From Clostridia bacterium (GTDB taxonomy: Bacteria > Bacillota > Clostridia > Oscillospirales > Acutalibacteraceae), in assembly GCA_017473435.1 (NCBI GenBank), contig JAFULG010000002.1:1-42663 (forward strand): DNA of 42,663 nt, read 5' to 3'. Each line of letters starts with the position of its first letter. Position 1 is the stretch's first letter. The notes under the pieces are model-generated. The model was not told where the DNA came from and ran no database searches. It saw only the letters and a list, made by a program, of their open reading frames with translations. A program made the translations under genes and the position numbers. Shown here one piece after another: positions 1 through 7,764 of the stretch.

Positions 1-75
1 CATCGAATCTCGGGTTCCTTTTCTTATCTCGTTGTTTAATTTTCAAGGTCCAATTCGCTGCCGTTTTTCAGACAG
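1..75 (-). other. Pre-rRNA leader with boxA-like antitermination sequence
   Basis: Read on the minus strand this stretch contains GGACCTTGAAAATTAAACAA, the boxA-like string found in Firmicutes in 16S leaders and 16S-23S spacers. It lies just downstream of two perfect-spacing promoters that point off the left edge. The 16S gene itself is not in the window, so the rRNA operon is inferred from the leader and the promoters. Confidence 0.7.
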
Positions 76-82
76 CTCAAAG

Positions 83-111
83 AGTATATCACACACTCTT
101 CTCTTTGTCAA
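83..111 (-). promoter_or_regulatory. rRNA operon promoter P2
   Basis: On the minus strand TTGACA (106-111) and TATACT (83-88) are separated by exactly 17 bases. It is the downstream member of a tandem pair feeding the boxA-like leader. Confidence 0.75.
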
Positions 112-213
112 GACTTTTTCAAAACTTTTTTAGTTTTTTTCAAGCCTCTCTTTTCGCCTTCCTACAAGTTGTCTCTGAGCTATCCTCTCGTTCCCCTCGC
201 GGAATGCTTGCAT

Positions 214-242
214 ATATTATCACTATTTTCCGTCTTTGTCAA
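214..242 (-). promoter_or_regulatory. rRNA operon promoter P1
   Basis: On the minus strand TTGACA (237-242) and TAATAT (214-219) have a 17-base spacer, 131 bp upstream of P2. Tandem consensus promoters are usual for Firmicutes rRNA operons. The rest of 1-540 shows only GC-rich hairpins and a terminator. The short open frames there look non-coding. Confidence 0.7.
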
Positions 243-398
243 CAGTTTTCACCAAACTTTTTTGTGCTTTTTCACTAATCGACCCTTCTTTTGTATACGT
301 ATCCGGGTGTGTTTGTGTTTATCTGCTAAAAAGACACTATATGTTGGGGTATGCTTGCTTTTTCGGCATTTTTGTCTAGATGTGGCGGGTAGCAAATT

Positions 399-465
399 GT
401 AGCGCCGCCCCATCGGGCGGCTCGGTAACTGTGTCATCTTTTAGTCGCCCATTGGGCGACGCTAC
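399..465. repeat. Double GC-rich hairpin bracketed by GTAGCG/CGCTAC
   Basis: Two perfect 7-bp stems lie in tandem: GCCGCCC/GGGCGGC (404-421) and GTCGCCC/GGGCGAC (444-460). The outer edges GTAGCG (399-404) and CGCTAC (460-465) pair with each other, so the unit can fold as a closed two-hairpin branch. Neither stem has a U-tract that would make it a simple terminator. The function is unknown. Confidence 0.5.
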
Positions 466-494
466 TTTGTCATCATAAATTAAGCAATCAGATA

Positions 495-527
495 AAACAA
501 AAGTGCGAGGATTATTCCCTGCACTTA
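495..527 (-). terminator. Intrinsic terminator after the 194-aa membrane protein
   Basis: On the minus strand AAGTGC pairs with GCACTT and inner AGG with CCT, followed by TTTGTTTTAT. It sits 17 bp beyond the stop of the gene at 544-1128. Confidence 0.65.
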
Positions 528-543
528 AAACAATTCTTTTAAA

Positions 544-1128
544 TCAATACATAGCATTGACTGAAAAATAAACCTTATTCATTCCGTCGTAAACATCATA
601 CTTAATAGCATAAGAAATATCAGTTGCACCGCAAGTTATTCTTGCCAAAAATTTATTTTCGCTTTCATAAGAACAAGTAAATCTTTCATTAGCAGCTTTA
701 TCATTAATAAGATCGCTGCAAAGTTTTTCAAATACAACCTTTTCGTCATTCTCATCAGAACACTCAATATCAAAGTCATATCGGTGAATCCTGGATTTGT
801 GGAACACATCAGTTATCACAAATGCACGTCTTGTAGTCTCAACGGTCATCAAACGATTCTCACAGGAGGCATTATAGGTTTCAATAACCTTACCGGTTTC
901 CTCGATATAGTGACTATCTTTAACCTGCAACCCAAAGCATCCTTCAACATCTGACCTTGTACTATCCCATGTAAGCCCCGGTGCAAGAAAACACACCGTC
1001 TCCTCTTTCATTTCCGAAGGCATATGAAACATAGCCGAAATAATAATTGATTGGATATTGAATATAACAATAGGAGCCATAATCAAAACAGCAATTACAA
1101 TCCAAATAATTTTAACTGCTTTTTTCAC
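544..1128 (-). CDS. Membrane-anchored protein of unknown function, tandem paralogue 1
   Basis: A 194-aa protein that I do not recognise as a named family. The start is GTG (1128-1126), preceded by AAAGGAG at good distance. Residues about 5-35 form one hydrophobic segment after MKKAVK, so the protein is probably anchored by its N-terminus, with a soluble domain outside the cell. The next gene upstream (1162-1764) is clearly a paralogue: both begin MKKAVKI and share a membrane segment, a 'MP..-KE..V.FL.P.LTW.ST..DV..CFG' region at about 36-66, and matching later blocks. The spacing between the genes is 33 bp and no promoter lies between them, so they are probably co-transcribed. A terminator follows. 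Function is unknown. Confidence 0.75.
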   Translation of the reverse strand: MKKAVKIIWIVIAVLIMAPIVIFNIQSIIISAMFHMPSEMKEETVCFLAPGLTWDSTRSDVEGCFGLQVKDSHYIEETGKVIETYNASCENRLMTVETTRRAFVITDVFHKSRIHRYDFDIECSDENDEKVVFEKLCSDLINDKAANERFTCSYESENKFLARITCGATDISYAIKYDVYDGMNKVYFSVNAMY

Positions 1129-1161
1129 AATAACATCTCCTTTCCATATGCATCCCTAAAA

Positions 1162-1764
1162 TCACAAATCAAACACCGAACTCATTTTAAACACAACCTC
1201 GTCCGCACTGCCCTCGATATACTCTATCTGATATTCAGCATCGTCACCACTCCAGAATGGACCGTAGTATCTGACAGCCATCAAAACATTATCTTCTTTA
1301 TTGCAATGAAAACGATCGTCAGAAGCCCTGCTTTCAATAAGCTGTCCGCAAAGCCTATCAAACACCGCCTTTTCATCTTGTACATCATTGCACTTAATAT
1401 TAAATGTATATTCAAACACTCTTTTTCTTCTGAAAAGCGTAAAAGGCGAAAAGCATCTTCTTGTTGCCTTAACTTCCATCGGATGATTTTCAAACATCGC
1501 ACTAAAAGTATCTGTCTTGATTCTGCCAAAAACAATATCAAAAACATCACCCTTTTTACTAACGCTTTCCGTAGGCTCACCAAAACAATTTCTCACATCA
1601 GCTATAGTGCTGTTCCAGGTAAGCTCAGGCGTTAAAAAGCTCACGCTATCTTCTTTCGCATCATCAGGCATCGAATATATAAAACATATAGCTACATTAG
1701 GTATATTTACTAATATAAATAAGACTATTGTAATAACCGAAACAATCTTAACTGCCTTTTTCAT
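1162..1764 (-). CDS. Membrane-anchored protein of unknown function, tandem paralogue 2
   Basis: A 200-aa protein starting at ATG (1764) with AAGGCGG upstream. The first about 30 residues (MKKAVKIVSVITIVLFILVN) are a lysine-led hydrophobic anchor or uncleaved signal. The region LTWNSTIADVRNCFGEP (around residues 49-65) resembles the short 'DV..xFGEP' segment seen in small secreted proteins of Clostridia, but I cannot assign a family. It is the first gene of a two-gene unit with its diverged copy at 544-1128, and a consensus promoter lies upstream. The pair probably arose by tandem duplication, and the soluble halves have diverged more than the anchor and the LTW block. Confidence 0.75.
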   Translation of the reverse strand: MKKAVKIVSVITIVLFILVNIPNVAICFIYSMPDDAKEDSVSFLTPELTWNSTIADVRNCFGEPTESVSKKGDVFDIVFGRIKTDTFSAMFENHPMEVKATRRCFSPFTLFRRKRVFEYTFNIKCNDVQDEKAVFDRLCGQLIESRASDDRFHCNKEDNVLMAVRYYGPFWSGDDAEYQIEYIEGSADEVVFKMSSVFDL

Positions 1765-1788
1765 ACTGACACCGCCTTTCCTGACTCA

Positions 1789-1817
1789 ATTATATCAACG
1801 AGCAGCTCAATATACAA
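1789..1817 (-). promoter_or_regulatory. Promoter of the tandem-paralogue unit
   Basis: On the minus strand TTGTAT (1812-1817), 17-base spacer, TATAAT (1789-1794), about 25 bp before the ATG of the 200-aa gene. Confidence 0.65.
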
Positions 1818-1857
1818 TAAAAGTGTTATAAATGTAATAAATTCGTAATTGATTTGT

Positions 1858-1896
1858 TGCAAAAAGACCTTACAGCTTTTTCACTGTAAGGTCTTT
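1858..1896 (-). terminator. Intrinsic terminator (AAAGACCTTACAG stem)
   Basis: A perfect 13-bp stem (1863-1875 with 1884-1896) followed on the minus strand by TTTTTG. The same stem sequence recurs at 2753-2789, so the two terminators are copies of each other. Confidence 0.8.
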
Positions 1897-1926
1897 ACTT
1901 ATTATATATGCTGTTTCATTTTTATG

Positions 1927-1989
1927 TGTAAGGGGTTTCACCCCTTACAATCCCTGACAAGCTTTTGTAAAAGCTTGTCCAAAACTTTA
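1927..1989 (-). repeat. Two-hairpin 3'-UTR repeat, family B, copy 1
   Basis: Minus-strand order: AAAGTTTTGG, stem ACAAGCTTTT/AAAAGCTTGT, then stem GTAAGGGG/CCCCTTAC with loop TGAAA. It begins a few bases after the stop of the gene at 1995-2678. Other copies are at 29063-29120 and 36624-36682. The second stem differs in sequence between copies but stays paired. Confidence 0.7.
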
Positions 1990-1994
1990 CTTTT

Positions 1995-2678
1995 TCAATC
2001 ACAATAAATCTGATACGCTGAATAACTTACCCTTCTCGCTTCATCGTTGAAGACCGCAGAAAAGACCGTAAAGAATGCAGGTATCTCCGTTGAGTTCCAA
2101 CTTGCAGAAAAAATTATCTCTCCACCTTCACCTTGAGTCACTTCACCGTTTTTGGTGAGAGTATCCTTTTTGAGCTGCTCATACTCCGCCTCAGGCAGAC
2201 TCCAGCTTGCTTCAAACCTTCCGCTTCTGACACTATTATAATAGTATTTATATGTAACATCCTCCGCTTTCTCGGGAATCTCCTTCGGCATCAACTTTTC
2301 AAGCGTCTCATAATTCTCTTCAAACTTACCGTCAAGAACAAGATAATCGTCCGGGTTTATCGTTTCGGAATATAGCGGATATATGCCGGGTTCTATAGAG
2401 TTAAAGAAATAAGTTGTCACAAGCGTATAACAAAAACTCATCAACAAGCCCATAATCAAAAACACCGAAGTAAAAACACGGAGCTTCTTTCTTTTCTCCG
2501 TTGAAGCTAGAGAAAAAACAAGACCCCAAAACGAAACAGTCATAAATACAGGCACAAGCCACCCATAATTATACAAATCAAGAGTAGGAAACTTAAGCTG
2601 TGACCTCATAAAGAAGAACAAGCCGTATACCAAGGCTATCCACATTACCGATAGCACTATATTAGTTTTTCGTTTCAT
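1995..2678 (-). CDS. Multi-pass membrane protein of unknown function
   Basis: A 227-aa protein. The start is the ATG at 2678 (MKRKTN), seven bases after GGGGGAG. The longer reading frame upstream overlaps the promoter at 2713-2741 and is rejected. Three hydrophobic stretches lie in the N-terminal half: about 6-26, 41-62 and 70-95. They are followed by a charged, probably extracellular domain of about 130 residues with no recognised motif. It is a single gene with its own promoter, then a B-type repeat and a terminator downstream. The family is not recognised. Confidence 0.75.
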   Translation of the reverse strand: MKRKTNIVLSVMWIALVYGLFFFMRSQLKFPTLDLYNYGWLVPVFMTVSFWGLVFSLASTEKRKKLRVFTSVFLIMGLLMSFCYTLVTTYFFNSIEPGIYPLYSETINPDDYLVLDGKFEENYETLEKLMPKEIPEKAEDVTYKYYYNSVRSGRFEASWSLPEAEYEQLKKDTLTKNGEVTQGEGGEIIFSASWNSTEIPAFFTVFSAVFNDEARRVSYSAYQIYCD

Positions 2679-2712
2679 AGTTTGCTCCCCCTGTTTCTTG
2701 TTTGTTAATTCG

Positions 2713-2741
2713 ATTATACTACCTCTCTCCTGAAAAATCAA
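2713..2741 (-). promoter_or_regulatory. Promoter of the 227-aa membrane protein
   Basis: On the minus strand TTGATT (2736-2741), 17-base spacer, TATAAT (2713-2718). It decides the start codon, because the longer frame would have to be translated from upstream of this promoter. Confidence 0.7.
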
Positions 2742-2752
2742 GTGTAAATTCA

Positions 2753-2789
2753 AAAGACCTTACAGCTCATTCAAAACTGTAAGGTCTTT
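2753..2789 (-). terminator. Intrinsic terminator of the SCP2/transketolase operon
   Basis: A 13-bp perfect stem AAAGACCTTACAG with its complement, the same stem as at 1863-1896. It lies about 100 bp beyond the last gene of the operon, after an A-type repeat. Confidence 0.7.
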
Positions 2790-2804
2790 ATTTGTTTGTT
2801 CTAT

Positions 2805-2855
2805 GACCTCGCCGGTCGGGCGTTCTTTCTTGTAAGAAAGAACCAAAGAACTTTT
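2805..2855 (-). repeat. Two-hairpin 3'-UTR repeat, family A, copy 1
   Basis: Minus-strand order: AAGTTCTTTGG, stem GTTCTTTCTT/AAGAAAGAAC, then GACC-GGCGA-GGTC. It lies downstream of the stop at 2891 in the same orientation as the gene. Five such copies are in the window, and both stems covary between them. Confidence 0.75.
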
Positions 2856-2890
2856 CGTTTTTTTATACTATATATAATAGTATAGGATTT

Positions 2891-3694
2891 TTATTTTGCA
2901 AGAGCACCAATCTCAAGCATAAATCCACCAATCTGTGCACCGAACTCAGGACCGCCATCCATAACAAGGCGACCTGCCTTTGTAGCCTCAAGCATATCAT
3001 CAATGCTCATAAGGATACCGAGTGCGCTGTCAAGGTTGTTGAAGCGAAGTGTAAAGAAAGGCATTGCTCTCTTGTATTCACCACGACCTGCTCTTGACTT
3101 ACCGGCCTTGATTCTGATGAAGGCTGAAACCTGAGGATAGTTGTCAACTGCAAAAGCATAAACACGGTCGGGGCTCTTTGTTGTCCAATCCTTGATTTCG
3201 GGATGTCCCATCTTGTTAAGCTGGCTGATACCGCTTGAAAGAAGATAGAAGTAGCACTTTACAAGAAGTTCCTTTGTCTCTTCATCCTTCGGGGGCTCTG
3301 TAGCACCGAGAAGGTCAGCCATCTTAAGAAGTACCATTACGAAGGAAACAAGTGTTCCTGCATATTTAAGACCCTTAATCTTGGGAATACCGCCGAGTGA
3401 AATGTTACCCTTGAAGAAATCGTTGAGTGCTTCAACGCTCTTGAATTCAAGCTCAATGTGGGGATCCTCTGTAAGGCAGGTGTGAACAAGCCATTCACCG
3501 CTGTTTACAACAAAGTGCATACCAACCTTGCCGCCCTCTACATCGGGATCAAGGCAGCTTACCTGGATAACTGCATGAGCATTTTCAAACTTCTTCTTAA
3601 GGGAGGGAACATCGTTTGCAATAACCTTTACAAGCGGCAAAGCTGCATTGAGAAAGATTTTGTTTGAATATAAGGCTTCTTTAGTATGAGCCAT
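2891..3694 (-). CDS. SCP2-like lipid-binding protein, last gene of the transketolase/aminotransferase operon
   Basis: A 267-aa soluble protein with no signal peptide or clear membrane segment. Two halves look alike in outline. The middle (VEALNDFFKGNISLGG, then a hydrophobic helix LVSFVMVLLKMADLLG) and the C-terminus (LDSALGILMSIDDMLEATKAG followed by RLVMDGGPEFG) each resemble the terminal 'ligand-lid' part of sterol carrier protein 2 domains. The family call rests on pattern memory only. It resembles the first gene of the same operon (6985-7743), for example in the block just before a conserved LLGATE / LRATEED segment. It starts 24 bp after the transketolase C-subunit stop, with GGAGG upstream. 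SCP2 domains bind lipids or other hydrophobic ligands, so a hydrophobic substrate for this operon is inferred. Confidence 0.6.
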   Translation of the reverse strand: MAHTKEALYSNKIFLNAALPLVKVIANDVPSLKKKFENAHAVIQVSCLDPDVEGGKVGMHFVVNSGEWLVHTCLTEDPHIELEFKSVEALNDFFKGNISLGGIPKIKGLKYAGTLVSFVMVLLKMADLLGATEPPKDEETKELLVKCYFYLLSSGISQLNKMGHPEIKDWTTKSPDRVYAFAVDNYPQVSAFIRIKAGKSRAGRGEYKRAMPFFTLRFNNLDSALGILMSIDDMLEATKAGRLVMDGGPEFGAQIGGFMLEIGALAK

Positions 3695-3718
3695 ATCGTT
3701 TGCCTCCTTGTAATAATA

Positions 3719-4726
3719 TTAGAACTCGTCGTCCCAGTTATCGTCTTCTTCAAAGTCTGCGTTCATTGTTTCACGAACAGCAGCGATGATACCGTTAGCG
3801 TCGATACCTGCGTCGGACATAATATCCTCGTGAAGACCGATCATAGCAAAGCCCTTATGACCGAGCATCTTGAATGCACAGCCCTTACCGTACTGAGCCA
3901 TAACCTCTGCAACAGCTGAGCCTAAACCGCCTGTAACAAGGTGGTCTTCAACTGTAACAATTCTTCTTGTATCGGAAATAGCCTTCTGAATAGCCTCAAC
4001 GTCGATGGGGCTGATTGTATGCATATTAAGAACGCGAACTGAAAGTCCGTCTGAATTCTTGAGGAACTTTGCAGCCTCACGAGCCTGGAATACGCATGAG
4101 CCGCAAGCGATAACTGTGATATCTGTACCCTCGTGAACCTCAACAGCCTTACCAACCTCAAAGCCGTAATCCTGGTTCTCATAAAGAACACGGTCAAAGC
4201 CACGGTTGATACGGATGTAATAGGGACCAAAGTTTTCGTAAGCTGCGTTAACAGCGTTAGCTGTTTCAAAGCCGTCAGCGGGAACGATAACTGTAAGGTT
4301 GGGCATTGCTCTTGTGATTGCAAGGTCAGTAATAGCATGGTGAGTTGAACCTGCCTGACCGAAGGATGTACCTGAATGTGTAGCAATAATCTTTGCGTTT
4401 ACATTCTGATAGCAGATGTCTGTGTGAAGCTGGTCGCAAGCACGCATTGATGTGAAAGCAGAGAAGCCTGAAAGGAAGGGAATCATACCTGCTCTTGCCA
4501 TACCTGCAGCAACACCGAACATATCCTGTTCAGCGATACCAACGTTGATAACTCTTTCGGGGCAAACCTTAAGAACGTCGCCGAGCTTTGTTGATTTTGC
4601 AAGGTCAGCTGTAATAGCAACAACCTTGGGGTCCTTTAAAATAATGTCAGCAAGTGCCTTACCGTAAATTTCAGCTGTGGAAAGTGAGGTCTGGTCAACT
4701 GCTGTATAAACAAATCCGCCTGCCAT
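3719..4726 (-). CDS. Transketolase, C-terminal subunit (pyrimidine-binding and C domains)
   Basis: A 335-aa protein. The ATG at 4726 (MAGGF) lies two bases after the stop of the N subunit, with GGAGGG in the end of that gene. It carries the transketolase pyrimidine domain: the catalytic glutamate is E66 in NVGIAEQDM, followed by FLSGFSAF, a Q-H-rich THSGTSFGQAGSTHH segment and PNLTVIVPAD. The C-terminal domain includes ITVIACGS and VEDHLVTGGLG. The last dozen residues are strongly acidic (DFEEDDNWDDEF). Split transketolases of this kind occur in archaea, in apiose and sulfoquinovose routes, and in the Rif15A/B kanosamine pathway, so sequence alone does not fix the substrate. It pairs with the gene at 4729-5607 to form one ThDP enzyme. 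The neighbours suggest an unusual acceptor. Confidence 0.9.
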   Translation of the reverse strand: MAGGFVYTAVDQTSLSTAEIYGKALADIILKDPKVVAITADLAKSTKLGDVLKVCPERVINVGIAEQDMFGVAAGMARAGMIPFLSGFSAFTSMRACDQLHTDICYQNVNAKIIATHSGTSFGQAGSTHHAITDLAITRAMPNLTVIVPADGFETANAVNAAYENFGPYYIRINRGFDRVLYENQDYGFEVGKAVEVHEGTDITVIACGSCVFQAREAAKFLKNSDGLSVRVLNMHTISPIDVEAIQKAISDTRRIVTVEDHLVTGGLGSAVAEVMAQYGKGCAFKMLGHKGFAMIGLHEDIMSDAGIDANGIIAAVRETMNADFEEDDNWDDEF

Positions 4727-4728
4727 AA

Positions 4729-5607
4729 TTATTTGCCCTCCTTTTCTGCACGTGCACAACGAGCCTTATAATCTTCGTCAAGCTCTTTATTGAACTTCTC
4801 GAAGAGAGCGTCGTCGATAGCACCGTAGTGCCATGTGTAGTCGCCTTCGATTGACTTGATACCTGCGCCCTTCTTTGTATCCATAAGAATACATGTGGGA
4901 GCACACTTTTCCTTTGAACGCTCGATAGCTACATCGATAGCATTGCAAAGCTCGCCGATATTGTTACCGTCAACAACAATTGTGTTGAAGCCGAAGGCTG
5001 TCATCTTGTCCGCAAGAGGCTCAAGCTTCTTGATGTCTTCGGTGTTACCGTCGATCATGTTGTGGTTTCTGTCAATGAATACGATGCAGTTTGAAAGCTG
5101 ATAGTGGTTGATTGTCATAAAGCCTTCCCAGCATGAGCCTTCACCGAGCTCACCGTCACCGGTAACTACATATGTAAGGAAGTCCTTACCCTGAAGTCTT
5201 GCTGCAAGTGCTGTACCTGCTGCGATTGAGGGGCCGTGACCGAGTGAGCCTGTTGATGCGTCAACACCTACAACCTTGTTTGAGTCAAGGTGCATACCCA
5301 TCTTTGAGCCTGAAAGGTTAAATGACTTAAGCATTTCAACGTCGTTGAAGCCCTTATCGCAGAGCACGGGAGCATAAGCGATAGCTGCGTGACCCTTTGA
5401 AAGGATGAAGCGGTCTCTGTCTTCCCACTTGGGATCCTCAACCTTGATGTTAAGGTACTTGTGATAGAGAACGGTAAGAAGATCCATAACGCTCATACCG
5501 CCGCCGAAATGTCCGCTGCCTGCCCAAACAGTTGTCTGAACTGTAAGCTTACGAAGCTCGAAAGCCTTCTTTTCAAGGGCAAGCCATTCCTGTTTTGAAA
5601 GTGGCAT
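4729..5607 (-). CDS. Transketolase, N-terminal (ThDP-binding) subunit
   Basis: A 292-aa protein. The ATG at 5607 (MPLSKQ) follows GGAGG by seven bases, and the longer frame lacks support. Visible transketolase motifs are G30-SGHFGGGMS, FILSKGHAA near 67-75, STGSLGHG at 118-125, and the ThDP/Mg motif G150-D-G ... N181 (GDGELGEG to DRNHNMIDG). The C-terminus is charged. The next gene starts two bases after this stop, so translation of the two subunits is coupled. In the pentose phosphate pathway the enzyme moves two-carbon ketol units. Here an SCP2-like pair and an aminotransferase replace the usual sugar-catabolism neighbours, which hints at a biosynthetic role. Confidence 0.9.
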   Translation of the reverse strand: MPLSKQEWLALEKKAFELRKLTVQTTVWAGSGHFGGGMSVMDLLTVLYHKYLNIKVEDPKWEDRDRFILSKGHAAIAYAPVLCDKGFNDVEMLKSFNLSGSKMGMHLDSNKVVGVDASTGSLGHGPSIAAGTALAARLQGKDFLTYVVTGDGELGEGSCWEGFMTINHYQLSNCIVFIDRNHNMIDGNTEDIKKLEPLADKMTAFGFNTIVVDGNNIGELCNAIDVAIERSKEKCAPTCILMDTKKGAGIKSIEGDYTWHYGAIDDALFEKFNKELDEDYKARCARAEKEGK

Positions 5608-5646
5608 AATGTTTTCCTCCAATTTATTATAATATTTTCTCTCCAT

Positions 5647-5672
5647 AAGGCAACGCCCGTAAGCGTCGCCTT
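5647..5672 (-). other. Intra-operon hairpin between aminotransferase and transketolase
   Basis: AAGGCAACGC (5647-5656) pairs with GCGTCGCCTT (5663-5672) with one G-U pair and a 6-base loop. It lies in the only long gap (99 bp) of the operon, and no U-tract follows. It may set RNA stability or the ratio of expression of the two halves. Confidence 0.5.
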
Positions 5673-5706
5673 TGATGGGGGGATTTTACAGTTTAATCCG
5701 TCGCTT

Positions 5707-6972
5707 TTATCTGAAAAGCTCGGGGTGATTCTTTGCAACGATGCCGAAAGCTTCTTCTGCAACGTCAATTGTGTGCTTGATGTCCTTGTCGGAAAGAGCA
5801 GCATTGATGAAGTGGTTATGGTGAGAAGCAAGGAAGATACCTCTTGCAACCATTTCAGCAATCCATTCCTGATGGAGAAGCATGCTGTCGTCGTTAGCAA
5901 TTCTTAAGTAGAAGAGAGCTGCGGGACCTGAAGCGATGAGGTTGAAGCCGTGCTCTGCGCCGGCCTTAACAAGACCGTTACAAAGCTTTTCGCCCTTTTC
6001 CTTAAACATCTTGGGAACGTCAAGTTCCTTCATCTTGTTGATGTTTGTAATACAAGCTGCAAAGGGAACAGCTGAAAGCCAGTATGAGCCTGTATAAGCA
6101 AGTGAGCTCATTGCATTCTTAAGGAAGTCCTTACCGCAGATAGCTGACATATTGTAGCCGTTTGCAAGAGCCTTACAGAAGCAGATAAGGTCAGCCTCAA
6201 AGCCGAAGTAATGGTCAGAGCCGGCAAGGTCAAGACGGAAGCCTGCACGAACGTCGTCAATAATAAGAACGATATCGTTCTTTGTGCAGATTTCTCTTAC
6301 CTTCTGCCAGAAGCCTTTTTCGGGGAATGCGTTGTCATGGAAGTTACCGTGATCATAAGGCTGAGCGATTATACATGCAATCTGGTTCTTGTTCTCTTCG
6401 ATTGTCTTTTCAAGAAGAGGAATATCGTTCCAGGGAAGCATAATGTTATTAGCAACATCCTCAGGAAGAACACCGGGATAGTCAATTTTCTGACACCAGG
6501 GTGAAACGCCGTGATAGTAGCCATGGAACATGATAACCTTCTTGCGGTGTGTATATGCTCTTGCGCACATGATAGCGCCCTGTGTTGCGTCGTTACCGTT
6601 CTTTGCAAAGAAAGCCCAGTCAGCTGTGTTAACTGTGTCAACAAGAAGCTCTGCGCATTCAAGCATTACCTTACCGGGCTGTGTTGTGCAGTTACCAAGC
6701 GCGATCTGCTTCATAGCAGCAGCATCAACATCGGGATCGCAGTAACCGAGTACGTTGGGGCCGTATGCGCACATATAGTCAATATATTTGTTACCGTCAA
6801 CGTCCCATACATATGTACCCTTTGCCTTTTCAGCAAACATAGGCCATTTTGCAACAGGGATGAACTGACCCTCTGCAGGGCCGAGGTGACCGTAAATACC
6901 TGAAGGTATTACCTTTGTTGCTCTGTTGAAGAGCTCTGTGCTTTTATCGTGTTTGTATACGGGAAAACTCAT
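5707..6972 (-). CDS. Class III PLP aminotransferase, glutamate-1-semialdehyde aminomutase-like
   Basis: A 421-aa protein of the usual length for the family. It follows the glutamate-1-semialdehyde 2,1-aminomutase fold: STELFNRATKVIPSGIYGH at the N-terminus, DVDGNKYIDYMCAYGP, the FHGYYHG segment (about 149-155), the PLP-ring aspartate in IIDDVRAGFR (D239), and the Schiff-base lysine K267 in LICFCKALANGY. The usual NSGTEA phosphate-binding segment is altered to KNGNDATQGA (124-133), so it is not a textbook GSAM. No other tetrapyrrole gene is nearby. It lies 12 bp after the first SCP2-like gene and upstream of the split transketolase. A role in aminating a ketose or ketol made by the transketolase is inferred. 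A weak alternative is a stray heme-pathway enzyme. Confidence 0.85.
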   Translation of the reverse strand: MSFPVYKHDKSTELFNRATKVIPSGIYGHLGPAEGQFIPVAKWPMFAEKAKGTYVWDVDGNKYIDYMCAYGPNVLGYCDPDVDAAAMKQIALGNCTTQPGKVMLECAELLVDTVNTADWAFFAKNGNDATQGAIMCARAYTHRKKVIMFHGYYHGVSPWCQKIDYPGVLPEDVANNIMLPWNDIPLLEKTIEENKNQIACIIAQPYDHGNFHDNAFPEKGFWQKVREICTKNDIVLIIDDVRAGFRLDLAGSDHYFGFEADLICFCKALANGYNMSAICGKDFLKNAMSSLAYTGSYWLSAVPFAACITNINKMKELDVPKMFKEKGEKLCNGLVKAGAEHGFNLIASGPAALFYLRIANDDSMLLHQEWIAEMVARGIFLASHHNHFINAALSDKDIKHTIDVAEEAFGIVAKNHPELFR

Positions 6973-6984
6973 TGTAATACCTCC

Positions 6985-7743
6985 TTATGCAAGATAGAGT
7001 GCAACTCTGTCAAGAATTCTGTTAACGTTGTCGATCATATTGATCTGACCGTGCATTGCGATTGTACCTTCACCGATACAAGCGATGGAGTTAACCTTAC
7101 CGTCAAAGAGATCTCTTGCAAGACGGATGTTGTCAAATTCCATCTGTGAGCGATATGCTTCGGGCTTCTGCTTGATTGTTACCATGTGGTGATCCTTAAC
7201 GCGGATTGTAGCACCAACGCAATCCTTAATTGAAACATCGATGATACCGTCAGGAATGAATGAAGCACTGAATTTACCGATTTCGTCATTGTTACCGATC
7301 TGAGAAAGAGCAACAGTGATTACATAGAACATAAGCTTTGTGCTGATTTCAAAGAACTTATCATCCTTAAGATCTTCCTCTGTAGCACGGAGATACTTTG
7401 AAAGTAAATCAGTAAGAGGGATGAACTTTTTGAGAAGGAACATAATCTTTGAAAAGCCCTTTGAAGGAAGAGCTGAACCTGTTCCGTCAACCATAGCATT
7501 GAACTTCTCGGGAGTTGAGAAGGGGAGAAGAACATCACAGTTCTGTGTGCCCTGTTCCATTCTGCATCTGCCGTTTTTGAAGAAGAGAGTAGCGCTGGGG
7601 CCGCCCTTTACTTCAAGACCGATAGAAACAGGCTTTTTGGTCTTTACGAGCTCACTTGCTTTTTCATCAAGCTCACAAAGGTTTTCGATTGCACCGAGAA
7701 CAGCATACATATTTATGTATGCCAGGGTTTTTGCATCTGTCAT
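6985..7743 (-). CDS. SCP2-like lipid-binding protein, first gene of the transketolase/aminotransferase operon
   Basis: A 252-aa cytosolic protein. The start is the ATG at 7743 (MTDAKT) with AGGAGG seven bases upstream. The C-terminal 40 residues, LARDLFDGKVNSIACIGEG followed by TIAMHGQINMI, match the typical end of SCP2/sterol-carrier domains, where a 'G.l...G...l.G' turn precedes the last helix. The N-terminal half has a second, weaker copy (FSTPEKFNAMVDGTGSALPS and a hydrophobic helix). It is the promoter-proximal gene. The operator dyad at 7765-7790 lies in its leader. With the paralogue at 2891-3694 it brackets the operon. The ligand is unknown. Confidence 0.65.
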   Translation of the reverse strand: MTDAKTLAYINMYAVLGAIENLCELDEKASELVKTKKPVSIGLEVKGGPSATLFFKNGRCRMEQGTQNCDVLLPFSTPEKFNAMVDGTGSALPSKGFSKIMFLLKKFIPLTDLLSKYLRATEEDLKDDKFFEISTKLMFYVITVALSQIGNNDEIGKFSASFIPDGIIDVSIKDCVGATIRVKDHHMVTIKQKPEAYRSQMEFDNIRLARDLFDGKVNSIACIGEGTIAMHGQINMIDNVNRILDRVALYLA

Positions 7744-7764
7744 AAAATAGCCTCCTTTGGTTAG

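Noticed and set aside
249-437. Small minus-strand frame within the rRNA promoter region
   Set aside because: It spans the GC hairpin and the region before P1, with basic low-complexity content and no ribosome site.
1051-1635. Long plus-strand reading frame opposite the tandem paralogues
   Set aside because: It lies wholly antisense to two genes with good ribosome sites and a promoter, has no ribosome site of its own, and its composition is that of a shadow frame.
3719-5607. Split transketolase as part of sulfoquinovose (SqwGH) or apiose breakdown
   Set aside because: None of the expected partner genes (isomerase, dehydrogenase, kinase, sulfonate exporter) is present, and the real neighbours are an aminotransferase and SCP2-like proteins.
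5707-6972. hemL for tetrapyrrole synthesis
   Set aside because: The active-site lysine fits, but the NSGTEA-type segment is altered and no other heme or cobalamin gene is nearby. Named only as GSAM-like.
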